A DNA stretch of 64,000 nucleotides. Source: Ascarosepion bandense (lineage: Eukaryota > Mollusca > Cephalopoda > Sepiida > Sepiidae). The notes under the pieces are model-generated. The model was not told the DNA's origin, did no database searches, and saw only the letters and a program-made list of their open reading frames with translations. The stretch's first letter is position 1. Each line of letters opens with the position of its first letter. Of this stretch, positions 10,060-21,000 are shown piece by piece. The stretch spans positions 6,877,001 to 6,941,000 of the forward strand of contig JBBBDQ010000913.1 of NCBI GenBank assembly GCA_037127315.1, given 5' to 3'. The translations under genes were made by a program, and so were the position numbers.

Positions 10060-10545
10060 GCAAGGTAAAGAAAAGAGTGCTGGAATGCTATGTGATATCT
10101 GTCCCTTTTATATGGAAGTGAATGCTGGACGATCTCATCAAAGATTTAGGGAAAAGCTTGAGGCAGCAGAAATGTGGTTTTACAGAAGGATGCTGAGGAT
10201 ACCATGGACAGAGCACGTGTGCAACGATGAGGTGTTGGAAAGGATGCAAACGAGAAGAAAACTGATAACAAATATCAGGAAGAGACAAATGAGGTTCCTG
10301 TGACACGTAATGGGGAAGGAAGGCCTAGAGAACTTGATACTCACAGGTCGGATAAATGGAAGGAGAGACCGGGAAAAGCAGCGCGAGACGTACTTGTTAG
10401 GTCTGAGCAAATGGTTGACGAAGCGGGGCTTAGAAGAGATACCAAGAGAAAAATTATTGAGAGCGACAAGAGACAGAGCCAAATGGAAGTCCATGATCGC
10501 CTACGTCCTGAAGGGACACGGCACATGAAGTAAGAAGAAATAAAA
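10060..10545 (+). mobile_element. RTE/BovB-like LINE C-terminal remnant
   Basis: Plus-strand frames give WFYRRMLRIPWTEHVCNDEV, LERMQTRRKLITNIRKRQMR, then after a frameshift EGLENLILTGRINGRRDREK, REKLLRATRDRAKWKSMIAY and VLKGHGT. This is the clearest copy of the family's C-terminus in the window and the reference for recognising the 71-bp satellite. The stop and 3' end lie just after GHGT. Confidence 0.85.
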
Positions 10546-11215
10546 CTAAAAGGCATGACTGCGTAGCTAATCAGTAATGAGAAGAGGTGGATTCATACCT
10601 AATCAGAATTTGATAAACAAACAAGAAATTATAATGTGGATATAAAGTGGTGGATCAACTCTCTATTATAATCAATATATAAACTGATCCCTCACTTTGT
10701 CGCATTGCTAGTTTCTATCCATTTATATTGTAGATTTATAGGCTTGAGCAAATGGATTGCCGAGCAGGGTTTGGGAGGAGTAACAAGAGAAAAAATATTA
10801 AGAGAGATATGAGACAGAACCAAGTGGAAGTCCATGATCGCCTACGTCCTGAAGGGACACGGCACAAGAAGAAGAAGAAATAAAACTAAAAAACATGACT
10901 GCGTATTTAATCAGTAATGAGAAGAGGTGGATTCATACCTAATCAGAATTCGATAAACAAACAAGAAATTATATTGTGGATATAAAGTGGGGGATCAATT
11001 CTCTATTATAATCAATATATAAACTGATCCCTCATTTTGTGACCATGATAGTTTCTATATTTTTAATAGTCTAGATTTATGGGCTTGAGCAAATGGATTG
11101 CACAGCAAGGTTTGGGAGGAGTAACAAGAGAAAAAATATTGAGAGCGACATGAGACAGAACCAAGTGGAAGTCCATGATAGCCTACGTCCTGAAGGGACA
11201 CGGCACAAGAAGAAG
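10440..11215 (+). repeat. Tandem triplication of the LINE 3' end, 341-bp period
   Basis: The terminal gaagggacacggcac lies at equal spacing, its gaca at 10515, 10856 and 11197, two intervals of exactly 341 bp. Each unit holds the last ~100 bp of the LINE ORF plus about 240 bp of flanking sequence (tcagtaatgagaagaggtgg ... aactgatccctca). The third unit ends in (aag)n. Confidence 0.9.
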
Positions 11216-11259
11216 AAGAAGAAGAAGAAGAAGAAGAAGAAGAAGAAGAAGAAGAAGAA
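11206..11259. repeat. (AAG)n microsatellite
   Basis: Uninterrupted aag repeat of about 50 bp directly after the LINE terminus, probably grown from its aagaagaag tail. 11260-11589 is family C-related sequence. Confidence 0.95.
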
Positions 11260-11588
11260 TGCCATTCGAATGCAGGGGGTTACAGGTATTGAAAGAAAGT
11301 GAGAAGTCTTTCTTAAGGAGCAGTGAGGAAAAGGACAATAAAGACACGGAAAACAATTGATGCTAAAATTTTTGAAATTATAATTGGCAGGGAAGCAAGA
11401 AATCGGAAGGGAATTCTACAGGCGAGAATTGCAAGTAAAGTAACAGTTAGAATGGTGCAGACCACTGCATCTAGTTAGTTCAAAAGTAAAACAATGAGAC
11501 CTAATTGCCAATATAGTAGCACGCTCGAATTCATGCAGTCGATGTACAAAAGAGCAAAGCTAATCAGAAAAAATTCTATGAAGATATT

Positions 11589-12149
11589 TGTAGAAATGAC
11601 AGAAGAGGACCTCGTTATGTCAATGAGAAAGCGACGATAATGCCACAAGAACGCAAGTGGATACAGAGAATCAAATTGAAAGAGAATGAGAAGACGGAGA
11701 ATTGGGAGGATTGAGGAAAGAACAAAAGAAAGAACAGGATTCAAGAAGACGGAAGATGGGGATTGACGTTGCATTTAAATTTTTTAAAGATTGTAGTTAT
11801 CATGGATGCAAGGAATCGGAATGGAGTTCCACGGGTGAGAAGTGTGAGAAACAAACAACCATTAGAGAAGAGAACAGAAACTATTAATATGTAACTAGCT
11901 AGTTCAACAGCAAAACCGTGAGACCTAGTTGGCAATAGAGTAGCACGTTTAAATCCATTCAGTCAGAATAGCAGGTGAATATAGTTTGTCAGAGCAGTTG
12001 CCATGAAAATATTTGTAGAAAAAACAGAAGGAAGCCACACTATATTGGTGAGAAAGTGACTGATGTTGAGATGCCAGGATAGGATTGATTTAATTCAAAT
12101 ATTGAAAGAGATGAGTCAATAATGTTATTTATTTATTTAATTATTTAAC

Positions 12150-12180
<31 letters not shown>

Positions 12181-12889
12181 GTTATATTTCAATTTCTGTT
12201 ATTGTCACACAACGTACCAAGTCTGCAGGAAGACCTAAGGCAGGTAGTGGTGTGCTGTTATGGCTACATTTAATGATTTGTTTTTCTAAATCCCATAATT
12301 TGTAGAAATGACAAAAGCAGACCTCGTTATGTCAATGAGAAAGCGACGATAATGCCACAAGAACGCAAGTGGATACAGAGAATCAAATTGAAAGAGAATG
12401 AGAAGACGGAGAATTGGGAGGATTGAGAAAAGAACAAATGAAGGAACAGGGTTCAAGAAGACGGAAGATGGGGATTGCCGTTGCATTTAAATTTTTTAAA
12501 GATCATAGTTATCAAAGACGGAAGGAATCAGAATGGAGTTCCACAGGTGAGAAGTGCGAGAGTAGAAACTATTAGAGAAGAGAAACTATCAAGATGTAAC
12601 TAGCTAGTTCAACAGCGAAACCGTGAGACCTAGTTGACAATATAGTAGCTCTTTTATATCCATTTAGTCAGAACAGCAAGTGAATATAGCTTGTCAGAGC
12701 AGTTGCCATGAAAATATTAGTAAAAAAAAAACAAAAAAAAAACAAAAAAACAAAAAAAAAAACAGAAAGAAACCACACTATATCGGTGAGAAAGTAACTG
12801 ATGTCGCGATGCCCGGTTAGGACTGATTTAATTCAAATATTGAAAGAGATAAGTCAATAATGTTATTTGTTTAATTAATTAATTAATTA

Positions 12890-12920
<31 letters not shown>

Positions 12921-13033
12921 TTCGATTTCTGTTATTGTCGCACAACGTACCAAGTCTGCAGGAAGACCTAAGGCAGGTAGTGGTGTGCTGTTATGGCTAC
13001 ATTTAATGATTTGTTTTTCTAAATCCCATAATA
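11589..13033. repeat. 712-bp tandem duplication
   Basis: Unit 1 starts tgtagaaatgacagaagagg at 11589 and unit 2 the matching tgtagaaatgacaaaagcag at 12301. Both end in gatttgtttttctaaatccc. The units contain family C-like sequence and an (att)n tract (12147-12182, 12881-12917). The second also has an A-rich expansion at 12720-12765. Confidence 0.88.
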
Positions 13034-13039
13034 TCACTA

Positions 13040-13615
13040 TCGTTATATGGACAAATATCTTCTTAGTGTGTGGGTTGTACTTATCAAAATAATATTTTTT
13101 ATTTCTCCTTAGCTGGAATTTCCAGGAATTTTTTCAAAATGTTGTTGTGTTCCTTTTTTTTTATCATTCCAAGCGCACTCACTATCATATTCTTGGTTTC
13201 AATTTCCACAGTTTTTCTATTTCGAGTTCCATGTTTTTATACTTTAAAAGTTTTTCAAATTTCTTGCTTGCTATGTTACAGTCCACTGAGCAAATCGTAT
13301 CAATTAGTGAGCAAGTGTCTTTCTTTTAGGTTTTTGACAATTATGTCCGGCCTATTTGCTTCAATCTTTCCGTCTGTAAAGATGGTGTTATCCCATAGAA
13401 TTGTGATGTCTTCTATTTCTGTTACCACTGCTGGGTGATGTTCATACCAGTGTTTGTTAACATCTTTTCTAAATTGTTTGCACGTTGTCCGATGTAAATA
13501 TTGCCCACTCTATCGGGACGATTTTTATATTCATTTGGCGCAAGTACAGATTAGATAATCTATGGTTTCTTGATATTTGTCACAGAACCTGCATTTTGGA
13601 TCTAAACTATTATAT
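13040..13615 (-). mobile_element. LINE remnant with restriction-like endonuclease domain
   Basis: Minus strand, from about 13600: CRFCDKYQETIDYLICTCAK (a CCHC-type knuckle with the histidine changed to tyrosine). After a frameshift come FRKDVNKHW, YEHHPAVVTEIEDITILWDN and ANRPDIIVKNLKERHLL, followed by the expected EKLLKYKNMELEIEKL-like segment. The R-P-D ... motif after a CCHC knuckle is the signature of restriction-like endonucleases in early-branching LINEs (R4/Dong/NeSL type; exact clade uncertain). Several frameshifts. 13615-13950 holds short (tta)n and no recognised gene. Confidence 0.72.
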
Positions 13616-13956
13616 TATTATTACTATTATTACTTTTATTATGTTATTATTATTAGTATTATTATGATTATTATTATCTTGTTGTTTTAGACTTTTTCTA
13701 CGTTCATTGTCTGGTGACCGACGATTGCATATATCTGATGACAGGAGAAAGTGCAGATAAGTGAATGTTTGCCCTTCACCCTTGGTTTGATAGAAATTGA
13801 TGTCGAAAACTCTTCTTTCACTGCAACATTCCTATATAAGAAACAAAAAAGAATGCATATAATTATATGTACTAGAAATCTGTGTGAAAATTTCAAGGTC
13901 TTCCTATTTTCATTTTCTAATAAATCATAAACTTAATGATTGAATAACTTCTTTGC

Positions 13957-14175
13957 GAGTCAGTCAGTTAAATGACATACGCAATACGCGCTTTGGGCGA
14001 TCATGTCTCGAAAGACTGGGCAGAAGCATATCTCGCAGTAGGTGGCCATTGCTTTCTGCGATAGACTGTTTGCCAGCCAAGGCTATAGAACCCAATCTGT
14101 CCTGTTACTGAAGCCATAACTAGAGGTAATAGACGGATTAATACCTTTTCCAAGAGTATTTATCCGTATAAACTA
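13957..14175 (-). repeat. SINE family A, 5'-truncated copy
   Basis: Carries the tail (cagtcagttaaatgacatac), most of the body and ccttttccaagagtattt; the tRNA head is missing. Confidence 0.78.
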
Positions 14176-14257
14176 CCTCTTAACGGAACCCTCTACCTCG
14201 AGTTCGCCCCTACCTAGCTTTGTAGAGGGTTAACCTTACTGTAATATATATTGATTG

Positions 14258-14945
14258 TTTAATTACTTAGTTTCTGGTCATAATAAGATTAAACCAGTGC
14301 ACATTTGTATTAAAAAGTGTTCAATACAATTGTTATATATCGCCGTACGATGACAAAACAACGAGAATACGCATATATAAAAATATAAGGTTATATTTTT
14401 ATTACTGACGACGAACCCGTGTGGAATAGAGAATGGAAGAGTGAGAGCGCACATAGAATGGGTCGACGGGAGTGTAGTCTTGCCTGAGGTGTCTCTCTGC
14501 TTCCACTGGCCGTTCTCTGCTGGCGAATCCGTGTGTCGAGGTCTTTTTATATTCTTCTAGAACCGGGACTTTCCTTCCGGTTTTGCCTCGCCCACGCAAC
14601 GCCCACGTAATTCCAAGAGATACCTGTTCTGTTTGCCTCCGTAGTCATTTCCGCCGCTGTCGGAAATAAGGTCAAACGAGCCTGACTCATAACCCTGCGA
14701 CATCCGCTCTAGGCCCCGACAGGATGTATTTCTCAAACACCTGTCTTGTCGTTCGCCGACCCCTTCACCGACGGGAAACACCATCGATTGCATAAACCTT
14801 CCTCGGGTGGGGCCAGATTGTTATATTACACAATTATATTGTAGAAGATTTGAATATTTTTCATTTGTAAACGAGTTATTACGCGACCTAGGTTTCTACC
14901 ATGAGTAGTGTCTTCATGCGATTTTCAATAACTGATTTTACCGTT
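14258..14945 (-). repeat. Repeat family G, interrupted by a solo LTR
   Basis: 14275-14330 plus 14831-14945 align end to end with the reverse complement of 46235-46405 (cacatttgtattaaaaagtg; ggtttctaccatgagtagtg). The 46-kb copy lacks the intervening 500 bp and so represents the empty site. Confidence 0.8.
14331..14830. mobile_element. Solo LTR, 500 bp
   Basis: Begins TGTTATATATCG and ends GTTATATTACA, with a 4-bp duplication caat at 14327-14330 and 14831-14834. Its base composition is clearly richer in G+C than the flanks. The related sequence at 46 kb lacks it exactly. TG...CA ends, short duplication and a clean empty site identify a solo LTR left by recombination. No internal retroelement sequence is present, so family and orientation are unknown. 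Confidence 0.78.
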
Positions 14946-14950
14946 TACCG

Positions 14951-15437
14951 ATTTTTTATGAACGCTCACATAACGGTGTTTTTCTTTGAACGCTCACGTG
15001 GCAGGGAAGTTTTGAACGCGTCATTTTTAAAATTACAATGAATTATGACGTTTTCATCAATGGTTGTATGAACCTAAGAGTTCTCGTTTCACTGTATATG
15101 TTTAGGGATATCTTTTTGGTTCTTAATCAATATTGCTCGTTTCGTTTTCACTGGGACAGACAGTGTTTACTAAGACCCAGCGCAAGCCAAGCAATTTTTT
15201 TATGAAGGCTCACATAACGGTGTTTTTCTTTGAACGCTCACGTGGCAGGGAAGTTTTGAACGCGTCATTTTTAAAATTACAATGAATTATGACGTTTTCA
15301 TCAATGGTTGTATGAACCTAAGAGTTCTCGTTTCACTGTATATGTTTAGGGATATCTTTTTGGTTCTTAATCAATATTGCTCGTTTCGTTTTCACTGGGA
15401 CAGACAGTGTTTACTAAGACCCAGCGCAAGCCAAGCG
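14951..15437. repeat. 244-bp tandem duplication, nearly identical units
   Basis: gctcacataacggtgttttt occurs at 14964 and 15208, and the units match almost base for base to ccagcgcaagccaagc. Recent event. Confidence 0.93.
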
Positions 15438-15462
15438 TTAAACACTAAATGTGCCTGTGTAA

Positions 15463-17236
15463 TCTCTATATATAAAAGGCAATATGTGAGTCTGTGTGTG
15501 ACTGTTCCCCATGCACGCCTACATTTTTAAAGCTACGCCATTCAAACTTTCTAGGGACACATATCTACAGGAAAGCCAGGTCGACACATACTTTTTGAGT
15601 TTAAGTTCAGCAATTTTCCCTTTCGCACTTTTTGGCCAATGGAAGCGATTGTTTACATTTGCTCTGTAAAACATCTAAGATCTAAGATGGTTACTAAATT
15701 ACGGCACAGAAATCAAATCACACGTGTCAAACGCGACTAAAATATTTTTTTATTAAAAAAAACAAAATGAGCCTTTATATTTAATTTTTATTCTGACGTT
15801 TTAAAAGTTCATTTGGCCAACAAAAAATGTGAATATTTTCCCCCGTAATTTTGAAACAAAAGAAATATTCAAAAAAAGTGTTTTTTCAAACAAAAACAAA
15901 ATATGTAAAAAAAGTTCAAATTTAATTATTTAAGTCTTTTTTTTTCTGATTTAATAATTCATACTTCAAAAAAAAAAAAAAAAATTAAAGCTTTTTTTTT
16001 GCTAAATATTTCATGCAGGAAATCAAGTGACTGGAATTCATGTGGCATTAATGTAACTTTTTCCTCTAAAATTAAATGTCTACATTTTTAAATATTCTTC
16101 GAAATTTCTGAACTGAGAGTGTAATAGTTTTTGTATTTATTATTTCATTAAAACAAAACAAATAATTTTTATTTTTATGTTAAATTCATTTAGTCAACCA
16201 AAAATGTAAATATTTTTCCCCGTAATTTTGAAACAAAAACAAACGCAATGTTGTTTACAATGCCACACAAAACATCAAATCACGTTTACGCAAAGCAAAA
16301 GAAAATAGATTTTTTTCATGGAATTTTTGAACAATTTTTAAACAACAATATTTTATATAATTATTTTTTATATAACTGAGTTTTAAAGAAATTTATCCAT
16401 TTAATATTATAAACATTATTGCATCACGAGATTTGATGTTTTTGTGAGTATTGTAAACATTGCGTTCCAAGTAATTTCGCAGCCATCTTCGATTAAAGTA
16501 ACAAGCACTCACACTAGGTGTGCTCAGTTTTTTTGTAGATTTTTTCACATGCCCCTTAAAAAAAGAGCTGGGTTCTCGATTTCCAGTAAAATTATTTTTG
16601 GCAATGTCCATCATCAAATCTCAGGGACAGCCGTTTACCACCACGGGCGTTCTTTTAAGCAAGCCATTCTTCGCCCATGGCCAACTCTACGTGGCCTGTT
16701 CCCGTGTTGGAAGCAAGGCTTCCCTTTTTGCGTTTACATGTGAAGGATCAACGCTTAATGGTTAATTTAATTATTTAAGTCTTTTTTTTCTGATTTAATA
16801 TTTCATACTTCAGAAAAAAAGCTTTTATTTTGCTAAATATTTAATGCAGGAAATCAACTGTCTGTAATTCGTGTGATTAATGTAATTATTTCCTCTAAAA
16901 TGAAATGTCTGCATTTTTAAATATTCATTGAAAATTTCTGAAATTCATTTAGTCAATAAAAAATGTAAATATTTCCCCCCGTAATTTTGAAACAAAAACA
17001 AACGCAATGTTGTTTACAATGTCACACAAAACATGAATTCACGTTTACGCAAAACAAAAGAAAACAGATTTTTAAATGAAATTTTTAAACGATTTTTTAT
17101 ATAATTATTTTTTTTTTATAACTGAGTTTTAAAATGAGGCGGCGACTACAAGCGCTCGGAAATCGCAACACGTTGCATTAATCATCTAATTAAAAATGTT
17201 TTGAGTTGCACGGGCAATGCCGGGCTATGATGCTAG
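15463..17236 (+). mobile_element. Helitron, 1.77 kb, with helicase remnant
   Basis: Starts TCTCTATATATAAAA after an A (15462). Ends cgggcaatgccgggc ... tgCTAG at 17236, followed by T (17237). TC...CTRR ends with insertion between A and T and a GC-rich 3' hairpin-like stretch are Helitron hallmarks. Internal sequence at 15780-16310 is partly repeated at 16930-17110. It contains a helicase C-terminal remnant, so it derives from an autonomous element. Confidence 0.83.
16520..16765 (+). pseudogene. Helitron Pif1-type helicase, C-terminal remnant
   Basis: The frame reads FPVKLFLAMSIIKSQGQPF, GVLLSKPFFAHGQLYVACSR and VGSKASLFAFTCEG. 'KSQGQ' and 'HGQLYVA.SRV' are the last conserved motifs of Pif1-family helicases as found in Helitron Rep-helicase proteins, where they normally end the protein. 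Upstream helicase and Rep motifs are absent, so this is a relic. Confidence 0.87.
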
Positions 17237-17279
17237 TTTATATATATGTATGTATGCGTGTGTATAATATATATATATA

Positions 17280-17610
17280 TATATAAATGCCTGTAATCAG
17301 ATCAGGGACCACAACGCCACTATTCTGTCACTGTCTTCGGCCATCCGCCACGGTAGGGATGGACTTATAGTTTCAATTTAATTCTCTTTATTGTTAATAG
17401 TTTAAATGTTCTATGTTTACTGTGTGTTAATATTTACTCTTTGATAATGGTTTATGTGAGCCGAAAGCTTAGACCCGATAAAAAAATCAACAATTACTGT
17501 GATTTTTGTTGTCTTTCAACGATATCACCATCAAGTATATCAGACGGTATGAACGGATCCTACACAAAATTAATAGACAGAACTTGTCTATATTATTCAA
17601 TGAAACCTGC

Positions 17611-17662
<52 letters not shown>
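17280..17662 (+). mobile_element. Penelope-like element fragment, copy 2
   Basis: Parallel to 7150-7440: hammerhead-like ttgataatgg ... gccgaaagc at 17438-17468, then ITIKYIRRYERILHKINRQN and LFNETCIN, ending in (ta)n at 17614-17660. 17662-18070 holds only A/C-rich low-complexity sequence. Confidence 0.55.
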
Positions 17663-17663
<1 letters not shown>

Positions 17664-18076
17664 TATATGTCATCAAAAGGAAATGCAAATTTGCATATTA
17701 TGTAAATATAACAGAAATTACATTAGTAAGCAAATATTAGCAAAGGGAGATAAATCATCTAAAGAATCAGTTGTAATCTGTTCGGTGGGGAAATGAAGAG
17801 TTACTTACTTTTGGGGTAAACTCAGAAAGTTTGAAAACCCGGACCCATCCACATAAATAATACAACCGGTGAGTTGAACTGGTAACGGGTTCGTAAATTT
17901 TACATTAAAAGTTAATAAAGCATTGAGTTTGACGGAAGATGGTATCTAAAAAAACAAAAAACAAAAAATAACAAAACAAAACCAAAAACAAAAAAACAAA
18001 AAACAAAAAAGATTACGTATTACATCAAGTGCTATATTGCGTAATAAAGAATAACAAATTATGGTTTTCTTTTTAT

Positions 18077-21000
18077 ATGTGCCGTGTCCCTTCAGGATGT
18101 AGGCGATCATGGCCTACCACCTCTCCCTATACCTAGCTGCTTTTAGAAGAAAGCGTCTCCCTTCAGGATGTAAGCGATCATGGCCTTCCACATCTTCCTA
18201 TCTTTAGTTGCGCTGAGGAGAAAGCGAGTCCCTTCAGGATGTAAGAGATCATGGCCTTCCACATCCCTATCCCTAGTTGCTTTTAGGAGAAAGTGTGTCC
18301 CTTCAGGATGTAGGCGATCATGGCCTTCCACATCTTCCTATACTTCGTTGCTTTTAGAAAGAAAACGTCTCCCTTCAGGATGTAAGTCATGGCCTTCCAC
18401 ATCCCTATCCCTAGTTGCTTTAGGAGAAAGTGTGTCCCTTCTGGATGTAGGCGATCATGGCCTTTCACATCTTCCTATACTTAGTTGCTTTTAGAAGAAA
18501 GCGTCTCCCTTCAGGATGTAACGATCATGGCCTTCCACATCTCATTATCTTTAGTTGCCCTTGGGAGAAAGCGTGTCCTTCAGGATGTAAGAGATCATGG
18601 CCTTCCACATCCTCCTATCCCTGATTTCCTTTTAGGAGAAAGTGTGTCCTTCAGGATGTAGGCGATCATGGACTTCCACATCTCATTATCTTTAGTTGCC
18701 CTTAGGAGAAAGCGTGTCCCTTCAGGATGTAAGAGATCATGGCTTTCCACATCTCATTATCTTTAGTTGCCCTTAGGAGAAAGCGTCTCCTTCAGGATGT
18801 AAGCGATCATGGCCTTCCCACATCCCCCTACCTAGTTGCTTTTAGGAGAAAGTGTGCCCTTCAGGATGTAGGCAGTCATGGCCTTCCACATCTTCCTATA
18901 CTTAGTTGCTTTTAGAAAAGCGTCTCCCTTCAGGATGTAAGCGATCATGGCCTTCCACATCTCATTATCTTTAGTTGCCCTTAGGAGAAAGCGTGTCCTT
19001 CAGGATGTAAGAGATCATGGCCTTCCACATCTCATTATCTTTAGTTGCCCTTAGGAGAAAGCGTGTCCCTTCAGGATGTAAGAGATCATGGCCTTCCACA
19101 TCTCATTATCTTTAGTTGCCCTTAGGAGAAAGTGTGTCCCTTCAGGATGTAGGCGATCATGGACTTCCACATCTCATTATCTTTAGTTGCCCTTAGGAGA
19201 AAGCGTGTCCCTTCAGGATGTAAGAGATCATGGCCTTCCACATCCTCCTATCCCTAGTTGCTTTTAGGAGAAAGTGTGTCCCTTCAGGATGTAGGCGATC
19301 ATGGACTTCCACATCTCATTATCTTTAGTTGCCCTTAGGAGAAAGCGTGTCCCTTCAGGATGTAAGAGATCATGGCTTTCCATATCTCATTATCTTTAGT
19401 TGCCCTTAGGAGAAAGCGTGTCCCTTCAGGATGTAAGAGATCATGGCCTTCCACATCCTCCTATCCCTAGTTGCTTTTAGGAGAAAAGTGTGTCCCTTCA
19501 GGATGTAGGCGATCATGGACTTCCACATCTCATTATCTTTAGTTGCCCTTAGGAGAAAGTGTGTCCCTTCAGGATGTAGGCGATCATGGACTTCCACATC
19601 TCATTATCTTTAGTTGCCCTTAGGAGAAAGCGTGTCCCTTCAGGATGTAAGAGATCATGGCTTTCCACATCCTCCCTATCCCTAGGTGCTTTAGGAGAAA
19701 GTGTGTCCCTTCAGGATGTAGGCGATCATGGACTTCCACATCATTATCTTTAGTTGCCATGGAGAAAAGCGTGTCCCTTCAGGATGTAGAGATCATGGCC
19801 TTCACATCCTCCTATCCCTAGTTGCTTTTAGGAGAAAGTGTGTCCCTTCAGGATGTAGGCGATCATGGACTTCCACATCTCATTATCTTTAGTTGCCCTT
19901 AGGAGAAAGCGTGTCCCTTCAGGATGTAAGAGATCATGGCTTTCCACATCTCATTATCTTTAGTTGCCCTTAGGAGAGAGAAGCGTCTCCCTTCAGGATG
20001 TAAGCGATCATGGCCTTCCACATCCCCCTATCCCTAGTTGCTTTTTAGGAGAAAGTGTGTCCCTTCAGGATGTAGGCGATCATGGCCTTCCACATCTCAT
20101 TATCTTTAGTTGCCCTTAGGAGAAAGCGTGTCCCTTCAGGATGTAAGAGATCATGGCCTTCCACATCTCATTATCTTTAGTTGCCCTTAGGAGAAAGCGT
20201 GTCCCTTCAGGATGTAAGAGATCATGGCCTTCCACATCCTCCTATCCCTAGTTGCTTTTAGGAGAAAATTGTGTCCCTTCAGGATGTAGGCGATCATGGA
20301 CTTCCACATCTCATTATCTTTAGTTGCCCTTAGGAGAAAGTGTGTCCCTTCAGGATGTAAGAGATCATGGCCTTCCACATCCTCCCTATCCCTAGTTGCT
20401 TTTAGGAGAAAGTGTGTCCCTTCAGGATGTAGGCGATCATGGACTTCCACATCTCATTATCTTTAGTTGCCCTTAGGAGAAAGCATTGTCCCTTCAGGAT
20501 GTAAGAGATCATGGCCTTCCACATCTCATTATCTTTAGTTGCCCTTAGGAGAAAGCGTGTCCCTTCAGGATGTAAGAGATCATGGCTTTCCACATCTGAT
20601 TATCTTTAGTTGCCCTTGGGAGAAAGCGTGTCCCTTCAGGATGTAAGAGATCATGGCTTTCCACATCTCATTATCTTTAGTTGCCCTTAGGAGAAAGCGT
20701 GTCCCTTCAGGATGTAAGAGATCATGGCTTCCATCCTCCTATCCCTAGTTGCTTTTAGGAGAAAGTGTGTCCCTTCCAGGATGTAGGCGATCATGGACTT
20801 CCACATCTCATTATCTTCAGTTGCCCTTGGGAGAAAGCGTGTCCCTTCGGGATGTAAGAGATCATGGCTTTCCCACATCTCATTATCTTTAGTTGCCCTT
20901 AGGAGAAAGCTCTCCCTTCAGGATGTAAGCGATCATGGCCTTCCACATCCCCCTATCCCTAGTTGCTTTTAGGAGAAAGTGTGTCCCTTCAGGATGTAGG

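Noticed and set aside
13070..13438. Plus-strand 122-codon frame
   Set aside because: It is the antisense shadow of the endonuclease-type LINE remnant on the minus strand.
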